Source: Platynereis dumerilii (lineage: Eukaryota; Annelida; Polychaeta; Phyllodocida; Nereididae). Taken from it: a stretch of DNA of 64,000 nt. The translations under genes were made by a program, and so were the position numbers. Below the pieces are notes generated by a model. It did no database searches, had not been told where the DNA came from, and saw nothing but the letters and a program-made list of their open reading frames with translations. The stretch is taken from positions 3,131,988-3,195,987 of the forward strand of contig JAPTHN010000043.1 in the NCBI GenBank assembly GCA_026936325.1, written 5' to 3'. This document shows positions 24,781 to 36,615 of this stretch, one piece after another. How positions within the stretch are numbered: the first letter of the stretch is position 1; every line of letters starts with the position of its first letter.

Positions 24781-26029
24781 ACTCTCCTCGCATTTCGTTT
24801 TGCTTTGAAAATATTCCAGTATTTTTCTAGACCAGTTCTTCTCCACAATTTTTCTGCTTTTCTCTTTTCCTTTTTAAGTGGCTTTATTTCTTGATTTGTG
24901 AACGGGTTAGGTTTGCGCACCGTCACAAGTTTAGTCTTAACTGGGGCGTGGTTGTCAAAAATCTTTTCAGTTGATTTGTACAGTGCCACAAGTTTGTTCA
25001 AGTAGACTGATCGATTACGGTGTTGTACTTTTTGTGACAGATGCTGTTCAATGTCTTTCTTGAATTTGGCTATATTTATGCTGCGGGTCTTTCTGAAGGC
25101 AATTTTCTTCTGTGGATTCTTCCCTTTGTTTACGTCAATATTAAAGAGGATACAGTTATGGTCCGACAGTAGATCACTGACAGCACAATCTCTGAGGGTT
25201 GTTGTTTTATTGGTTATTACCAAATCAAGTGTGTTTCCGTCTTTGTGTGTCGGTGAAGACACATGTTGAACAAGGTCAAACATTTCAAGAATGTTGTTAA
25301 ATTGGATAACTTTGGCATCATCTGGTTTATTCACATGAAAGTTGAAGTCTCCGACAACTATAGTTTCATTGTGATATGTCTGATAGTGAGATAAGAAGTT
25401 TGTGAATTCGTTAAAGAATTCTGATAAACTGTATTTGTTCTTTTTGGAGGGTTCCGGCCTGTACACTACAAGAATTGTGACAATTCTTCCATTTAATTGC
25501 AACTGAATTTCAATGTGCTCAAAAGTATTTGTTTTCATGCTTTCCTTTTTCATTGCTCTAATGCCAGTTTTTACAATGCATCCTACTCCACCTCCAGGTC
25601 TGTTCTCACGAGATGAACCCAAGTAAAAACATTCACCATTTCTTTCAAGTTCACCGATTTCAACTCTGTCATCTGCTTTAAGCCAGGTCTCAGTGAAAAG
25701 AAAGACGTCAAGATCAAATTCATCTCTGAAATCCTTCACAACCTGTGTTTTTTGTCGTATGCTTTGAGCATTCCATATGCAAGCTTTCAGAGTGTGAGAC
25801 TCCCTCAGATTGTCCGAGCCATGTTGAGTGACAGATTTAGCAAAATCATTAAATCTATTTCTTTGGTTTGTCATATATGTATGACCAGCAGTTGTTCTGA
25901 CTTTTCGTTTTATCATTTGGTTTGAACCGTGTTCATCTTTTAAACCAATGCGTACCACATCAGAGTACAGCCTGACTGGTTGGGACATACTTGAGCTGTT
26001 AGTAGTCAATATCTATGGGAAACTGTGTG

Positions 26030-27235
26030 CAAGTGCTACATATAGGCAACACAAACGACTTAGTTTATTAGGCAAATCTATTTGATTCAAAAATGCTATA
26101 GTTTGTCTGGACAGTTAGCTCGGTCCGCAAGTGCTACGTTCAGGCAACACGATCAAGTTAATTTGATAGACAAGTTGAAGGCACGTTGGTTCGATTTGCA
26201 AGTTCAACGTATAGGTAACACAAACAAGTTAAGCACTTATTTTATTATTTTTTAAAAATTTTTGGCTTGGTTTGCAAGTGCCACATATAGGCAACACAAG
26301 CGAGTCCGTTAGGCAAGTTTTATTGGCGAGTTCACTAGTTTAGCATGTGTTACGAACAGGCAACACAAGCAAGTTATTAAGGCACGATTTTCGGCAAGTT
26401 GGCTTGGTTTGCAAGTGCTACGACTTTGCACCACGTGCAAGTTGGTTTGTTAGGCAAGATTTTGGCTGGTTCGCGGGTGCTATACAGTATATGCAGGCAA
26501 CACAAGCAAGTCAGTTGCAAGTTTGTCGGGCAAGTTGGCTCAGTTCGCAAGTGCTACGTTCAGGCAACACGAGCAAGTTAGTTTGTTAAGCAATTTTCAG
26601 GCAAGTTGGCTCAGTTCGCAAGTGCTACGTACTGGCAACACAAGCAAGTTAGTTTTTTAGGCAAGTTTCAGGCTAGTTTCAGGCAAGTTGGCTCAGTTCG
26701 CAGGTGCTACGTACAGGCAACACAAGCAAGTTAGTTTTTTAGGCAAGTTTTCAGCTGGTTCGCAAGTGCTACGTACTGGCAACACAAGCAAGTTAGTTTG
26801 TTAGGCAAGTTTCAGGCAAGTTTCAGGCAAGTTGGCTCAGTTCGCAAGTGCTACGTACAGGCAACACAAGCAAGTTAGTTTTTTAAGCAAGTTTTCTGCT
26901 GGTTCGCAAGTGCTACGTATGGGCAACACAAGCAAGTTAGTCTGTTAGGCAAGTTTGTCAGGCAAGTTGGCTCAGTTCGCAGGTGCTACGTACAGGCAAC
27001 ACAAGCAAGTTAGTTTATTAAGCAAGTTTTTTGGCTGGTTTGCAAGTGCTACGTACGAGCAACACAAGCACGTTAGTTTGTTAGGCAAGTTGGCTCAGTT
27101 CGCGAGTGCTACGTACAGGCAACACAAGCAAGTTAGTTTGTTAGGCAAGTTTGTCAGGCAAGTTGGCTCAGTTCGCAAGTGCTACGTACAGGCAACACGA
27201 GCAAGTTAGTTTGTTAGGCAGGTTGGCTGGGAGTT
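26030..27235 (-). repeat. Minisatellite of about 60-90 bp units in the LINE leader
   Basis: About sixteen units share AAGTTGGCTCAGTTCGCAAG, GTGCTACGTACAGGCAACAC and AAGCAAGTTAGTTTGTTAGG; a further unit is at about 27490-27555. The array lies just upstream of the ORF2 start codon of the minus-strand LINE and inside its boundaries, so it belongs to the 5' leader. By analogy to repeated promoter monomers in some LINEs it might be a promoter; that is inference. Confidence 0.75.
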
Positions 27236-27508
27236 AGAATTGAGGACCAATCAATTGTGACTGACCAAAGGAGTAAGTTATAATCAAGGATCAATCAATT
27301 AGTGACTGACCAAAGAGTAAGTTAGAGTCGAGGATCAATCAATTGGTGACTGACCAAAGGAGTATGTTAGAGTCAAGGATCAATCAATTAGTGACAGACC
27401 AAAGGAGAAAGTTAGAAACAAGGATCAATCAATTAGTGACTGACCAAAGGAGTTAGTTAATAGTTGAGGATCAATCAATTTGTGACTGATGCTTAGGCAA
27501 GTTGGATC
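27236..27508 (-). repeat. Minisatellite of 45 bp units in the LINE leader
   Basis: Six copies of a 45 bp unit containing GGATCAATCAATTAGTGACT then GACCAAAGGAGTAAGTTAGA, with a few substitutions each. It adjoins the larger minisatellite; together they make up about half of the leader. Confidence 0.8.
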
Positions 27509-28621
27509 AGTTTGCAAGTGTTACGTACAGGCAACACAGACAAGTTAGTATGATTGTAAAAAACTGAAAGCAAAAGTTATAACAATACAAGTTATATTGA
27601 TAATGAACAATATATAATATAATTTTAAATCTTTTTTTTTTTTTTTTTTTTTTTTTTCAAAAAATGTAATTATCAACAAGATAGTAATAAAAAGTACAGT
27701 AAATTATATAAATTACAGCAGATTGATATAAATTATTGTTATAGAGAAAAATTTAAGCTGTGTGTTGGGCTGGACAATGGCTAGTGGTGAGTTGAGATCT
27801 AGGATGTGTATTGGCATCCTCCCCACGCAAGCCCTGCTAAAATGGACAGGGCTTTCTGCTATCTCCAACTTCTTCTGTGATTGGCTGCTTATTTAGGTCA
27901 TAAGCATTTTGCATGCAGATTTAGTCGATTATGGACACTTAGAGGAATACTGGCAACTGAGAAAAACAGTGTAAAACAAGCAAACTTTCAAACAGTTTCA
28001 TTTCAGAACTGTGAAAATACATAATTCAATGGAATTTTCGGAACTGTGATAGCACCTTTCAACAATACACAATTTCTCCATTTGTAACAGTGTGAAACAG
28101 AAGCAACAATTTCAAACCGTGATGTAGCTGAGCCAAAACTGGGTCAGTTAATTAAGTATTCATGAATTAGCAAAGGTTATGGGCCATTTTGTCATGGTAT
28201 GACTTGGGATGATGTGTATTGGCAGTGTTGAGCTCTTCTACACTTAAATTCCCAATATTTACAGCAGCTGCTGTCAAGTGTTGATTGAAGTGTCTGGAAT
28301 AAAAAGTGAGTGCTGGAGAGACAAAAAATGATAATTAGAAAGCTTTTCAGCCAGAAAAACGAAGGTAAAATGGGCGAAAATCGAGGTCAAAACAATGTGT
28401 ATTGGAGCCAGAAACGATGTTGAAAAAAGCAGGTAGAAAAATTGCAAAGTTTTGCACTAAAATCACTTGGAAATAGCACAAAAATGGTAAATAACAGGTA
28501 AGAAACACTTTACCGACAATCACACACAAGAACAGCAGTTAAATAAACCCAGAGCTTGTTAAAAAGTTGAAAATATCCACTGCTGAAGTTTCACTGTGCT
28601 CACAGCCAGAAGCGCCACCTG
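27509..28621 (-). other. Distal part of the LINE leader, with a 26 bp poly-T
   Basis: It holds one stray minisatellite unit, a run of 26 T at 27632-27657 (poly-A on the LINE strand), and about 900 bp of single-copy leader ending at AGGTGGCGCTTCTGGC, the presumed 5' terminus. No ORF of note. Confidence 0.5.
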
Positions 28622-29370
28622 TGTTATATAAACAGAATACCAATATTTCTAAGCTATCCTTGTTATCAAACAAGTACTTTGTACCATGCACCTTACTGCA
28701 TCATCCACATTAAAGCAATGCTCTATATACATCTTATTCTTCTCTACCTCCTCTCACCGATTTATTTTTTCTTCTCTAACAAACTGCAGGTCTTACATTG
28801 TCACTTTATCATTGTTCTGTCCATGAAACATCACTCCATGCACCAAATAGAAGTGACAATTCAGAAAAGTGACAAGAGGTCCACTTATACTTGTCACCTC
28901 CATCTTAGCCAATTTAGTCCCATATTACTTCAAGGCTTTGTCCTTGAACGCAAAATCAACTCACTCTCAGAATAGCAGAAACTGCAGACAAAAAGATGAT
29001 TGTTATTTTATAGAAACTTTCTGACAGATGTTTACAGGACAAGTTTTGTCTTGTGCCTGGCTTGTGGCACAGAGGGAGAAACTGACATCTCTTTCAGCAG
29101 GTCAAACTGTCACAGGGGAGGTGTTTCTTTCTTGCTTGAGGTGTAAGTAATTAACTACAAACATGCGAGGGCCATCAATAACAAATTTTGTTATCATGAG
29201 CTATTCAATCATCTGTGAATCCAATAAGGTTGAGCAACAGAAAATATAGGCCCAAGACATATAAAGCAATTTTTGCAATCTACAGTGTCCAGGGCCAAGA
29301 CACTGCCAAATTTGCTTGAGCATGTGAACAGCACCTCATACGTCTGACAATCATCAGATTTGAGGGAGGG
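28622..29370 (+). repeat. Tandem macrosatellite unit 4, middle part
   Basis: The unit resumes after the LINE with ACAGAATACCAATATTTC, then CATCACTCCATGCACCAAAT (28828), CTTGTCACCTCCATC (28890) and the ACAAGTTTTGTCTTGTGCCT block (29039). It is broken again at 29371 by the long-TIR element. Confidence 0.75.
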
Positions 29371-31117
29371 TAGGGTGCCAATGAAATGCCAACTTCGTAA
29401 ATGTCAAGGTATTACGCCCTGAACTTTTTCTTCATGGTCTTGGGATAAACTGTGTCAAATTTCAGGAAAATTAATTAATTTTTATAGGTTGTTCAATGGC
29501 ACTGAAGTTTATAATGCAAATCCAATGGGGTTCGGAGTCAAAAATTAACTTAAGGAGTCCCAGCAGACACACTAAAATGAAAATCTATTGGAATTATTGG
29601 TTTTGGGACCCTCATTAGGGCTGGCCCTTTTTCAACATTTTTTGAAAAGTTCTGCTCCATCATTCTAATATGAGGCCTTCAGGTCTTAGAAACCACCTCA
29701 TACCAAAATTTTGCAGATTTGATCAAAAAAACCCAGGCCCCTGGGCCATTTTAGAAATTATGTTTTAGACAATAAGAAAAAACACAAAAATACCCTCTAT
29801 CTTGAGAACTAAAGCAGCTAGAGACATGATATTGACACCAAAATCTCCGGAATACCCACATTTATATTCATCATCAATACATTTTAGGGCCCTTAACCCA
29901 ATACTTTTCGAGTAATTGGCAGAAAACAATATTTTTGCCTTTATTTTTATGAAAATCGTCAGCAAAAATACAATTAATTGTGTAAATCATTGATGATAGG
30001 TACCTGCTGTGCCTCTGTCTATCTCCAGTATATATTATGTAATATGAGCCTTTATTTTTGTTGTTACTAGTACAAAAATGCTGTCAATTAGTTATTGTGA
30101 ATGAGTATTACATGCATTATTTACATCAAACCACTGCCTCGTTAAACCAAGTCACACAAAAAGTAAGAGGAGTTGCATTCTTACAAAAGTTACAAAAGGA
30201 TCTGCCCTTACTGTAATTTGTGTCCGATATGATGCTGAAGCAGCTCTAGCTGTTATCAGAAATTATGTGTGTAAGTGTCTGTAAAATAATTGGTTTTTTA
30301 AAGGAGGTATGCTTAGTGGATGGTTTACTCATGACTCAGGAGTCTGCATTCATCGGCAGTGAACAACAAGAATTGGCACATTTTGTGGACCGGCAACAAT
30401 GAGATGGAACTTGAGAAGGGTAAATTAGTGCAATACATAATCAATGATGTATGCTATTAGTCTTTTGAAGTTGTTCTTGTGGTTCATTAATTTCTCCTTG
30501 TGAAAACTAAGGAATGGACTGACCAACCATAAATATTTAGAAAATAATTTATTTAAGATTCTTAGAAATGTCAAGAAATATGAAGCCAATGAACCCATAA
30601 TGAATGAGAATAAAACAAATTGGTGGATAATACAGTGAATGCCATTAGGTATTTTAGCATAGACTATGAACTCAAAGTCATTTAAGTTACAGGGTCAATG
30701 GCAAATGAATCCAGAGAGACTAAATTGACAAACGATTCAGCAACACTCTTTGTTTCATATGAGATAATCCGAAGGCATGAGTACATATGGTGATGGCATA
30801 ACTGAAGATAATTGATTTAAGATCAAGTGGGTCCCAATGAATGGTAATTTTAAAAAGAGTGCACTCAGCCATGAGATACTGACTGTCATTGATAAAGCAA
30901 TTATTATATCATAGATGTTCACAAGAAGAGAGAATTAAAAATTTGCCAACAAAAGAAATATTTAACAATCCAGCCAAAAAGTGGCTTGTGACTGCGAATC
31001 AGCTTTCTGTTTATTAATTCTTGGCATTGTTTTGTCATAAAATTCAAAAGCTTTAAATACTGAATGAAAAATATCCTAACCAGAGCGGGCAATCAGCATT
31101 ATACCATACATGTAGAC

Positions 31118-34100
31118 TGTAGAGTCAGTGCACTCTAAACTGACCTAAACAAATTCTAAACATTTCAAATGTTTAATGTTTAGGTTCTCCATGGATGTTG
31201 CTTTCAAATGTTGTCAATGACAACACCATGTTCAATATGACGTTTACAGTCTAAATGGGTTGTTGAGCATTCTAAACAACATGTATATCTCACTTAAACA
31301 ATCTGCGTGGCTTTGCTAAACATTTGTGGAATCAGAATTGGAATATGTGGAGGTCCTAAACGCATTATGAAGAATTGTAGATATCTACATGATCTTTTGT
31401 ACAGACTAAACAAGTTGTTGAACTGGGTAACATGATGGCAGAGCCACCTAACTTTATTATTGGAAGACAGTTGCTGTGGCTCCACCTGACAGACACTAAT
31501 AGTGGCCTTGAATCCTTGCTTTGGTGCTACTGGAATTTTATTCAGGTAACTACTTAAAAACAAACAAGTATTGCTATTTTTGACAATGTCCATCATATGG
31601 CTATATAACTGGTTCATAATGCTGACAGTATATCAATGGTCCAGGTAACAATGGCAGTGCAATGGCACATAATAGACCATCAAGACCAGAATGGTTTCAT
31701 ATTTCACTACAATATCATATCACTCAGTCTGTGAATGCTGAGTGGATTTGATTTGGTATTCTTGGAGTATAGTAGTTTACTCTTAATCATTTTTTGCATC
31801 TCCGGAAGTAGATCAGAGTCTAGAAATTGGGATATCCCATGACATGGGATTGATTACATAAATAGCTGATACTTCTGATTTGGTGGCTGGTTGTTTTTAT
31901 GATGTGGATTGCTGTAATTCAATTGAAACAATTAAGTCAGTCAACTGAAGATGTCAAATGATGGTTTGAATTGCCACCAGCCAGGGTATTCCATATTCAT
32001 TTTCGTTATAAATTGGACAATTTTGAAGTAGTTTACTCTCAAAGTAGAAATATAATTTCCGGAGTAGGCCTAGTTAGAGTAGATGCAATCAAACTTACCC
32101 AATCTTTGATCAAATGATCGATTCCAGGCATCCATGCCATCACTAATCACTTCACAAAAGGACATGTCAAGAGAAAATCTTGGACTAAGTTAAAAGCAAA
32201 TTTTCTATAAATGCCATAGCCTTAAAATTAATTTTGAGTTGGACCAGCACAGATTTTCAGAAAGTAGAAAGTGCCATTGATATGTTGTCAGACTTAGCTG
32301 CTTAGATTTTTTTGCAATCATTTAAAATTAATTCTAAAATACTGATGAAAAATTGTTAACATTGTCTCTTCTGTATAATAACTCAGAAGGTAATGATGGC
32401 CTTCTGCCTGAATACCAGTTGATATTGTTATTAGCTGTTCACGCACATGGTGTGTATGTCTACTTTCAGGCACATTGCAAATTTTATTCAAATTATGAAA
32501 ACGGCATGTGGAATGGCCAGGACCTAGAGAAATCACGAAAGTAAAAAATACACACACAAAGTGAACTTCCACAAAGGTCAGAAGCACTAGTTGTCATATG
32601 TGCCACAAATTTTGATGGTCTCCAATGACAAATAATTGATGCTAAAGTAGAATGTCTGGATCACTTGGCCAGCTTCACACAAAGCCTGTAAGTGGGGATT
32701 AAGCGCATGCGTTGACAACGGACACAACCTTCATCAGCTCGTAAAATGTTATACATAATATGCACTGATTTTAACCATTAGGACCACATTTTTATAGGCT
32801 GTGTTATGTGTTGTTCATGCACACATGTGCAGTCCTACAGAGCTTAAACGTTCAACACATGAACCCAGCTCTCACGTGGAAGAAGCAGAAGTTTCTAAAT
32901 GCAGAGATGTTTGAACGAGACTCTCAGAATTGTCCAGATAGCAGCAGGATCATTCGTAGAGGCTAGGCCCTTACTAAATGTATTTGTGGCCTCTCTTCAT
33001 GCAAATTACAATGATGCCGTCACAAAACAAACAAAACTTGTGGAACATTAGTGCCGTTCACCTCAGGCCAATCCAGTTAGTTTTGGCTCTAACTGGGACG
33101 ATTTGAAAAATTGTAAAATCACACAAATGATATGCGAAAATGCACCATGAAAAATGCAAACTGTGCACAAAAAAATGTATTTTGTAATTGTATTTAAAAT
33201 AGAATAATAAATGTTGTTGATATTTTAGTAAAAGTTTTAATGCAAAAGAGTTGAATTATGTATAGTTAATTGTAATCCAAAAAGTTGTTTGTTTTGATGT
33301 GTGAAGTTTCCTGCGATTGATCGGTAAGGTTTTTCCAAAATGGTATTTATTTCAATTTTGTAATTTTGTAAATGTTAAGTCTCAAAATATGATTTACAAA
33401 AAAGAAACAGTTATCGATTTGGCGGGCGGATAGATCGTTTCCGGGCCAGCACTCGGCCTCTATTGAGTGTACATGGATGAAATTTGGTACACATCTAGCC
33501 TGTATGGTCTAGTTGTGCCTTTTGATGGTCTAATTGATAGATATTCAATACCTTTTGAAATAATTGAGAAAATATATAAATTATTTTTGTTCGTTTCCGG
33601 GCCGAATCTCAGTCACTATTGCATGTGCACTTATGAATTTTGGTACAGATGTGGCCTATTTGGTCTAGTTGTGCCTTTTGATGGTCTCATTGATGGATAT
33701 GCTATACTTTTTGCAAAAATTTGGAAAATAGAAAAATATGTATTTTTTTAGTTTTTTGGGCTGAGACTCGGTCACTTTTGCATGTAAATGGATAAGGTTT
33801 GGTACACACATGGCCTATAAGGTCTAGTTGTGCCCTTTGAAAGGTCTGGTGGAAAATATTAAATGCTATTTGAAATATTTATTGAAAAAAAAAGAGAAAA
33901 AAAATATTTTTTGTTTCTGGCCCAAGACTTGGTCACTATTGCATGTACATGGATAAAGTTTGGTACACATATGACTTATGTGGTTTAGTTGTGCCTTTTC
34001 ATGGTCTGACTGATACATATTCTATACTTTTTGCAATATTGAGAAAAAATATTAAAAATACTTATTTTCTTATAGGAGCCAAAACGTGCCCACTATTGCA

Positions 34101-35130
34101 TATACAGCAATGCCATTTCCTACACGTATCACCTATAAAATGTAGCAGTGCTTTTTGACTTGGGTATTTAACACTTTTTGAATGATCGGAAAAAAATTGG
34201 TGCATGCATAAAACCGTACCATAATATAAGTAAATTAGTATAATAAGGCCTTTCCCTGCTTTTACAAACCCTGGCAAGCACACAGGTAGATCGCAGGGCA
34301 GCAGGCAAATAACAGATAATAGAATGCCATTACTCGACCACTGTTGCATACCTATAATATACGGAATTTGGTAAACACACCAATTTTATGATGTAATTGT
34401 AATCTTCCAAATGTGTTATTCGCTGAAGGTTTGCTGCTGCGCAGCCTATGTTTTTAGGCACTATCATTAGATATGGCATGTAGGCAGGTAAACTATTGGA
34501 CAGGAGGTGTTATACAATTATTATGAATTGTGTCTTTAGCATGAGAATATAATTTATAAAATGCTGAATTAATTTTTCATAATTACGGCAGATCGTAAGT
34601 AATGAAAAAGTGGGATTATTTGGAAATATACTTTTGGTATGTAAAGCATAGAACTGCTGCCTGTACAGTCACTATCGATGTATAGATAAAAGTATGGAAT
34701 AGCTGTTTTTCACATGATATAAACTTCTATTGAAGATGTATGCATTTGTTAACAGCCTAAACATTTACTTTTTGTACGCACTTTTAAATGCACTCAAAGT
34801 GGGAATTTTGTACGCACATTAGTTGTTGAGATTTTGTTTAAGTTGTCAACATTTAGTAGTTTAGGCATTCGACACTCGGTTGTTTAGACTATGCACCTAA
34901 TTGTTTAGGTATTATTTAGTGTTCTAAACAAATAAAACGCTAAAACTAAATGTTTTTTGTCATAATTGTTTAGGTTGTATCTGCGCAGTCGCTTACGCAG
35001 CTTGTTTAATTTGGCTAAACATAGTGTTTATAAAGAAAAAGCTAAACACCAATAAACGCGCTCAAAGCGGGAATGTTTAATGTCTAGGTTTGTTTAGGTT
35101 GTACGCATTTCCAATTTAGAGTGTGGCACT
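31118..35130. mobile_element. Candidate nested element with TAAAC-rich ends
   Basis: The left side (CAGTGCACTCTAAACTGACC) and the reverse complement of the right side (CTGAGTGCCACACTCTAAAT) are similar, and both are followed by several hundred bases dense in TAAAC/GTTTA motifs (GTCTAAAC, CCTAAACAA). This suggests inverted ends of an element inserted in the long-TIR element. Exact ends and a target duplication are not secure. Confidence 0.4.
33440..34180 (+). repeat. About 160 bp tandem repeat, 4-5 units
   Basis: Each unit has a TCGGTCACTATTGCATGTAC-like start, GGTACACA, a GTCTAGTTGTGCCTTTTGAT-like core and an A/T-rich end before (T)TTCTGGGCC. Units diverge 20% or more from each other. Frames over it repeat GLVVPFDGLID, which is only the repeat translated. 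Confidence 0.75.
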
Positions 35131-36615
35131 CAGTGCAGAAACTCACCAGCTAGAATATTATTGTGCATGCAAATTCTATCATAGGAAAGATATACATTAT
35201 TCATTTATTAGGAATAATTCAAACATTTTCAATTAGAAAATTAAAATGTAGACCTATGTTACACCTGCAAGCTGCATTAAGTTACCCTTTTCAAGTCCCA
35301 TATCAAATTGCCGGTCACCAAAATGTGTCACTGTTAGTTTTTCACTGCCAATGATGGTAGACCCCTGAGTAAACCATCCACTAAGCATACCTCCTTTAGA
35401 TAACCAATTATTTTACAGACACTTACACACATAATTTCTGATAACAGCTAGAGCTGCTTCAGCAGCATATCGGACACAAATTACAGTAAGGGCAGATCCT
35501 TTTGTAACTTTTGTAAGAATGCAACTCCTCTTACTTTTTGAGCGACTTGGTTAAACGAGGCAGTGGCTTGACGTAAATAATGCATGTAATACTTATTCAC
35601 AATAACTAATTGACAGCACTTTTGTACTAGTAACAACAAAAATAAAGGCTCATATTACGTAATATATACTGGAGATAGAAAGAGGCACAGCAGGTACCTA
35701 TCTTCGATGATTTACACAATTAATTGAATTTTTGCTGACGATTTTCATGAAAATAAGGCAAAAATATGGTTTTTTGCCAATTACTCAAAAAGTATTGGGT
35801 TTAGGGCCCTCTAGCTGCTTTATTTCTCAAGATAGAGGGTATTTTTGAGTTTTTTCTTATTGTCTAAAACGTAATTTCTAAAATGGCCCAGGGCCTTGGT
35901 TTTTTTCTTCAAATTTGCAAAATTTTGGTATGAGGTGGTTTCTAAGACCTAAAGGCCACATATTAGAAAGATGGAGCAGGACTTTTCAAAAAAAGTTGAA
36001 AAAGGGCCAGCCCTAACCCTCATAGTGTCATTTCATCAAAACAATCTTGATTCCTCAATAATAATAGTGATTAGGGCTTATATGGCAGCCATTTCGAAAA
36101 ATGGCTGTCAAGATCAATTTTCACCCAGAATTCTGGCTTAAATTGTCATTAGACCTTCAAATTTTTTAATAAAAATATGTTTATTAACCACAATTAATGT
36201 GTCTTTGTCACTTTGAATAAAAATGTTATTAGTCCAAGGCCAGTTAGAGCCTAAATATAGGCAAAAATTGATTTTGGCAGCCATTTTTCAAAATGGCTGC
36301 CATATGAAGCCTATGGAATAACACCGGTCAATGAAAAATGGCATTTTGATGAAAGGACACTACTAGGATCCCAACACCAATAATTCCAATAGATTTTCAT
36401 TTTGGTGTGTCTACTGGAACCCGTAAGTTAATTTTTGACTCCGAACCCCATTGGATTTACATTATAAATTTCAATGCCATTGAGAAACCTCTAAAAATCA
36501 ATTGATTTTCATGAAATTTGGCACAAGTGATCCTAAGATCCAAAAGAAAAAGTTCAGGGGGTAAGACCTTGACATTTCTCTGTTTTTATTTTTCCAATGC
36601 ATTTCATTGGCACCC

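Larger units (their letters stand above)
18866..24789. mobile_element. hAT-like DNA transposon (5924 bp) built of CTGCAG palindrome repeats
   Basis: The element is flanked by an exact 8 bp duplication, GCATTTCG (18858-18865 and 24790-24797). Its ends are imperfect inverted repeats: CAGTACACTTAAATTTCTTC against GAGGAGAGTATAATTTCTTT, 18 of 25 positions matching over the first 25. The 8 bp target and a CAG start fit the hAT superfamily, though other 8 bp families are possible. Inside, the left arm (to about 19580) carries the repeat monomer inverted, the middle has a GGGATACCC minisatellite and some unique DNA (20431-20989), and the right arm is a direct tandem array of about nine monomers. No transposase is present. 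Confidence 0.8.
17008..26009 (-). pseudogene. LINE ORF2 (endonuclease + reverse transcriptase), split by a 5.9 kb transposon
   Basis: The N-terminal part (26009 to about 24798) has a complete endonuclease domain: WNAQSI, FTETWL, VYRPE, GDFNFHV, GNTLDLVI and LLSDHN. After the inserted transposon (18866-24789) the frame resumes, and removing the insert plus one 8 bp target copy gives continuous in-frame WNIFKAKRNALNEKH. The reverse transcriptase follows: NYRPVSNLSFLSK, FLDLSAAFDTID (motif A), GVPQG (motif B), KYAD. Two further lesions exist: a one-base loss near 18405, between EMP and LELKHALVKPLL, and a small deletion in the catalytic YADD near 17860 (YAD followed by a frame change). The C-terminal region PKLWNNLPEKVR and LKTHLF is typical of CR1/L2/jockey-like elements. 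Total length without the insert is about 1020 residues. Confidence 0.85.
16939..28621 (-). mobile_element. Full-length LINE (CR1/L2-like), about 5.75 kb without its own insertion
   Basis: Boundaries come from the surrounding tandem repeat, which is split here, with TGTTA on both sides (16934-16938 and 28622-28626) as a likely short target duplication. On the minus strand the element begins near 28621 with AGGTGGCGCTTCTGGC, has a long leader of about 2.6 kb with two tandem-repeat blocks, one large ORF (26009 to 17008) and a short 3' tail with AGCGCTATATAAATCC ending in ATT repeats, as in L2-like elements. A 5.9 kb DNA transposon sits inside the ORF. No ORF1 was found. The element is dead because of the insertion and two small frame breaks. 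Confidence 0.8.
29373..36615. mobile_element. Long-TIR DNA element, 7.2 kb, TA target
   Basis: Ends GGGTGCCAATGAAATG and its reverse complement are flanked by TA at 29371-29372 and 36616-36617. The inverted repeats run for about 1 kb (left to about 30345, right from about 35350; the right arm holds about 350 bp extra near 36005-36360). The interior has no recognisable transposase or other protein; it appears to contain a second nested element (about 31118-35130). It is a non-autonomous fold-back-like element; the TA target would suit Tc1/mariner-type or several other superfamilies. Confidence 0.75.

Noticed and set aside
26030-27508. Regular repeats that might suggest a CRISPR array
   Set aside because: The repeats are contiguous variants without unique spacers, lie inside a LINE leader, and the DNA is eukaryotic.
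33467-33751. Frame with repeated GLVVPFDGLID
   Set aside because: Explained by the 160 bp tandem repeat.
29373-36615. Long inverted ends considered as a Polinton or other capsid-bearing element
   Set aside because: No polymerase, integrase or capsid-like coding sequence is visible, and the target appears to be TA rather than 6 bp.
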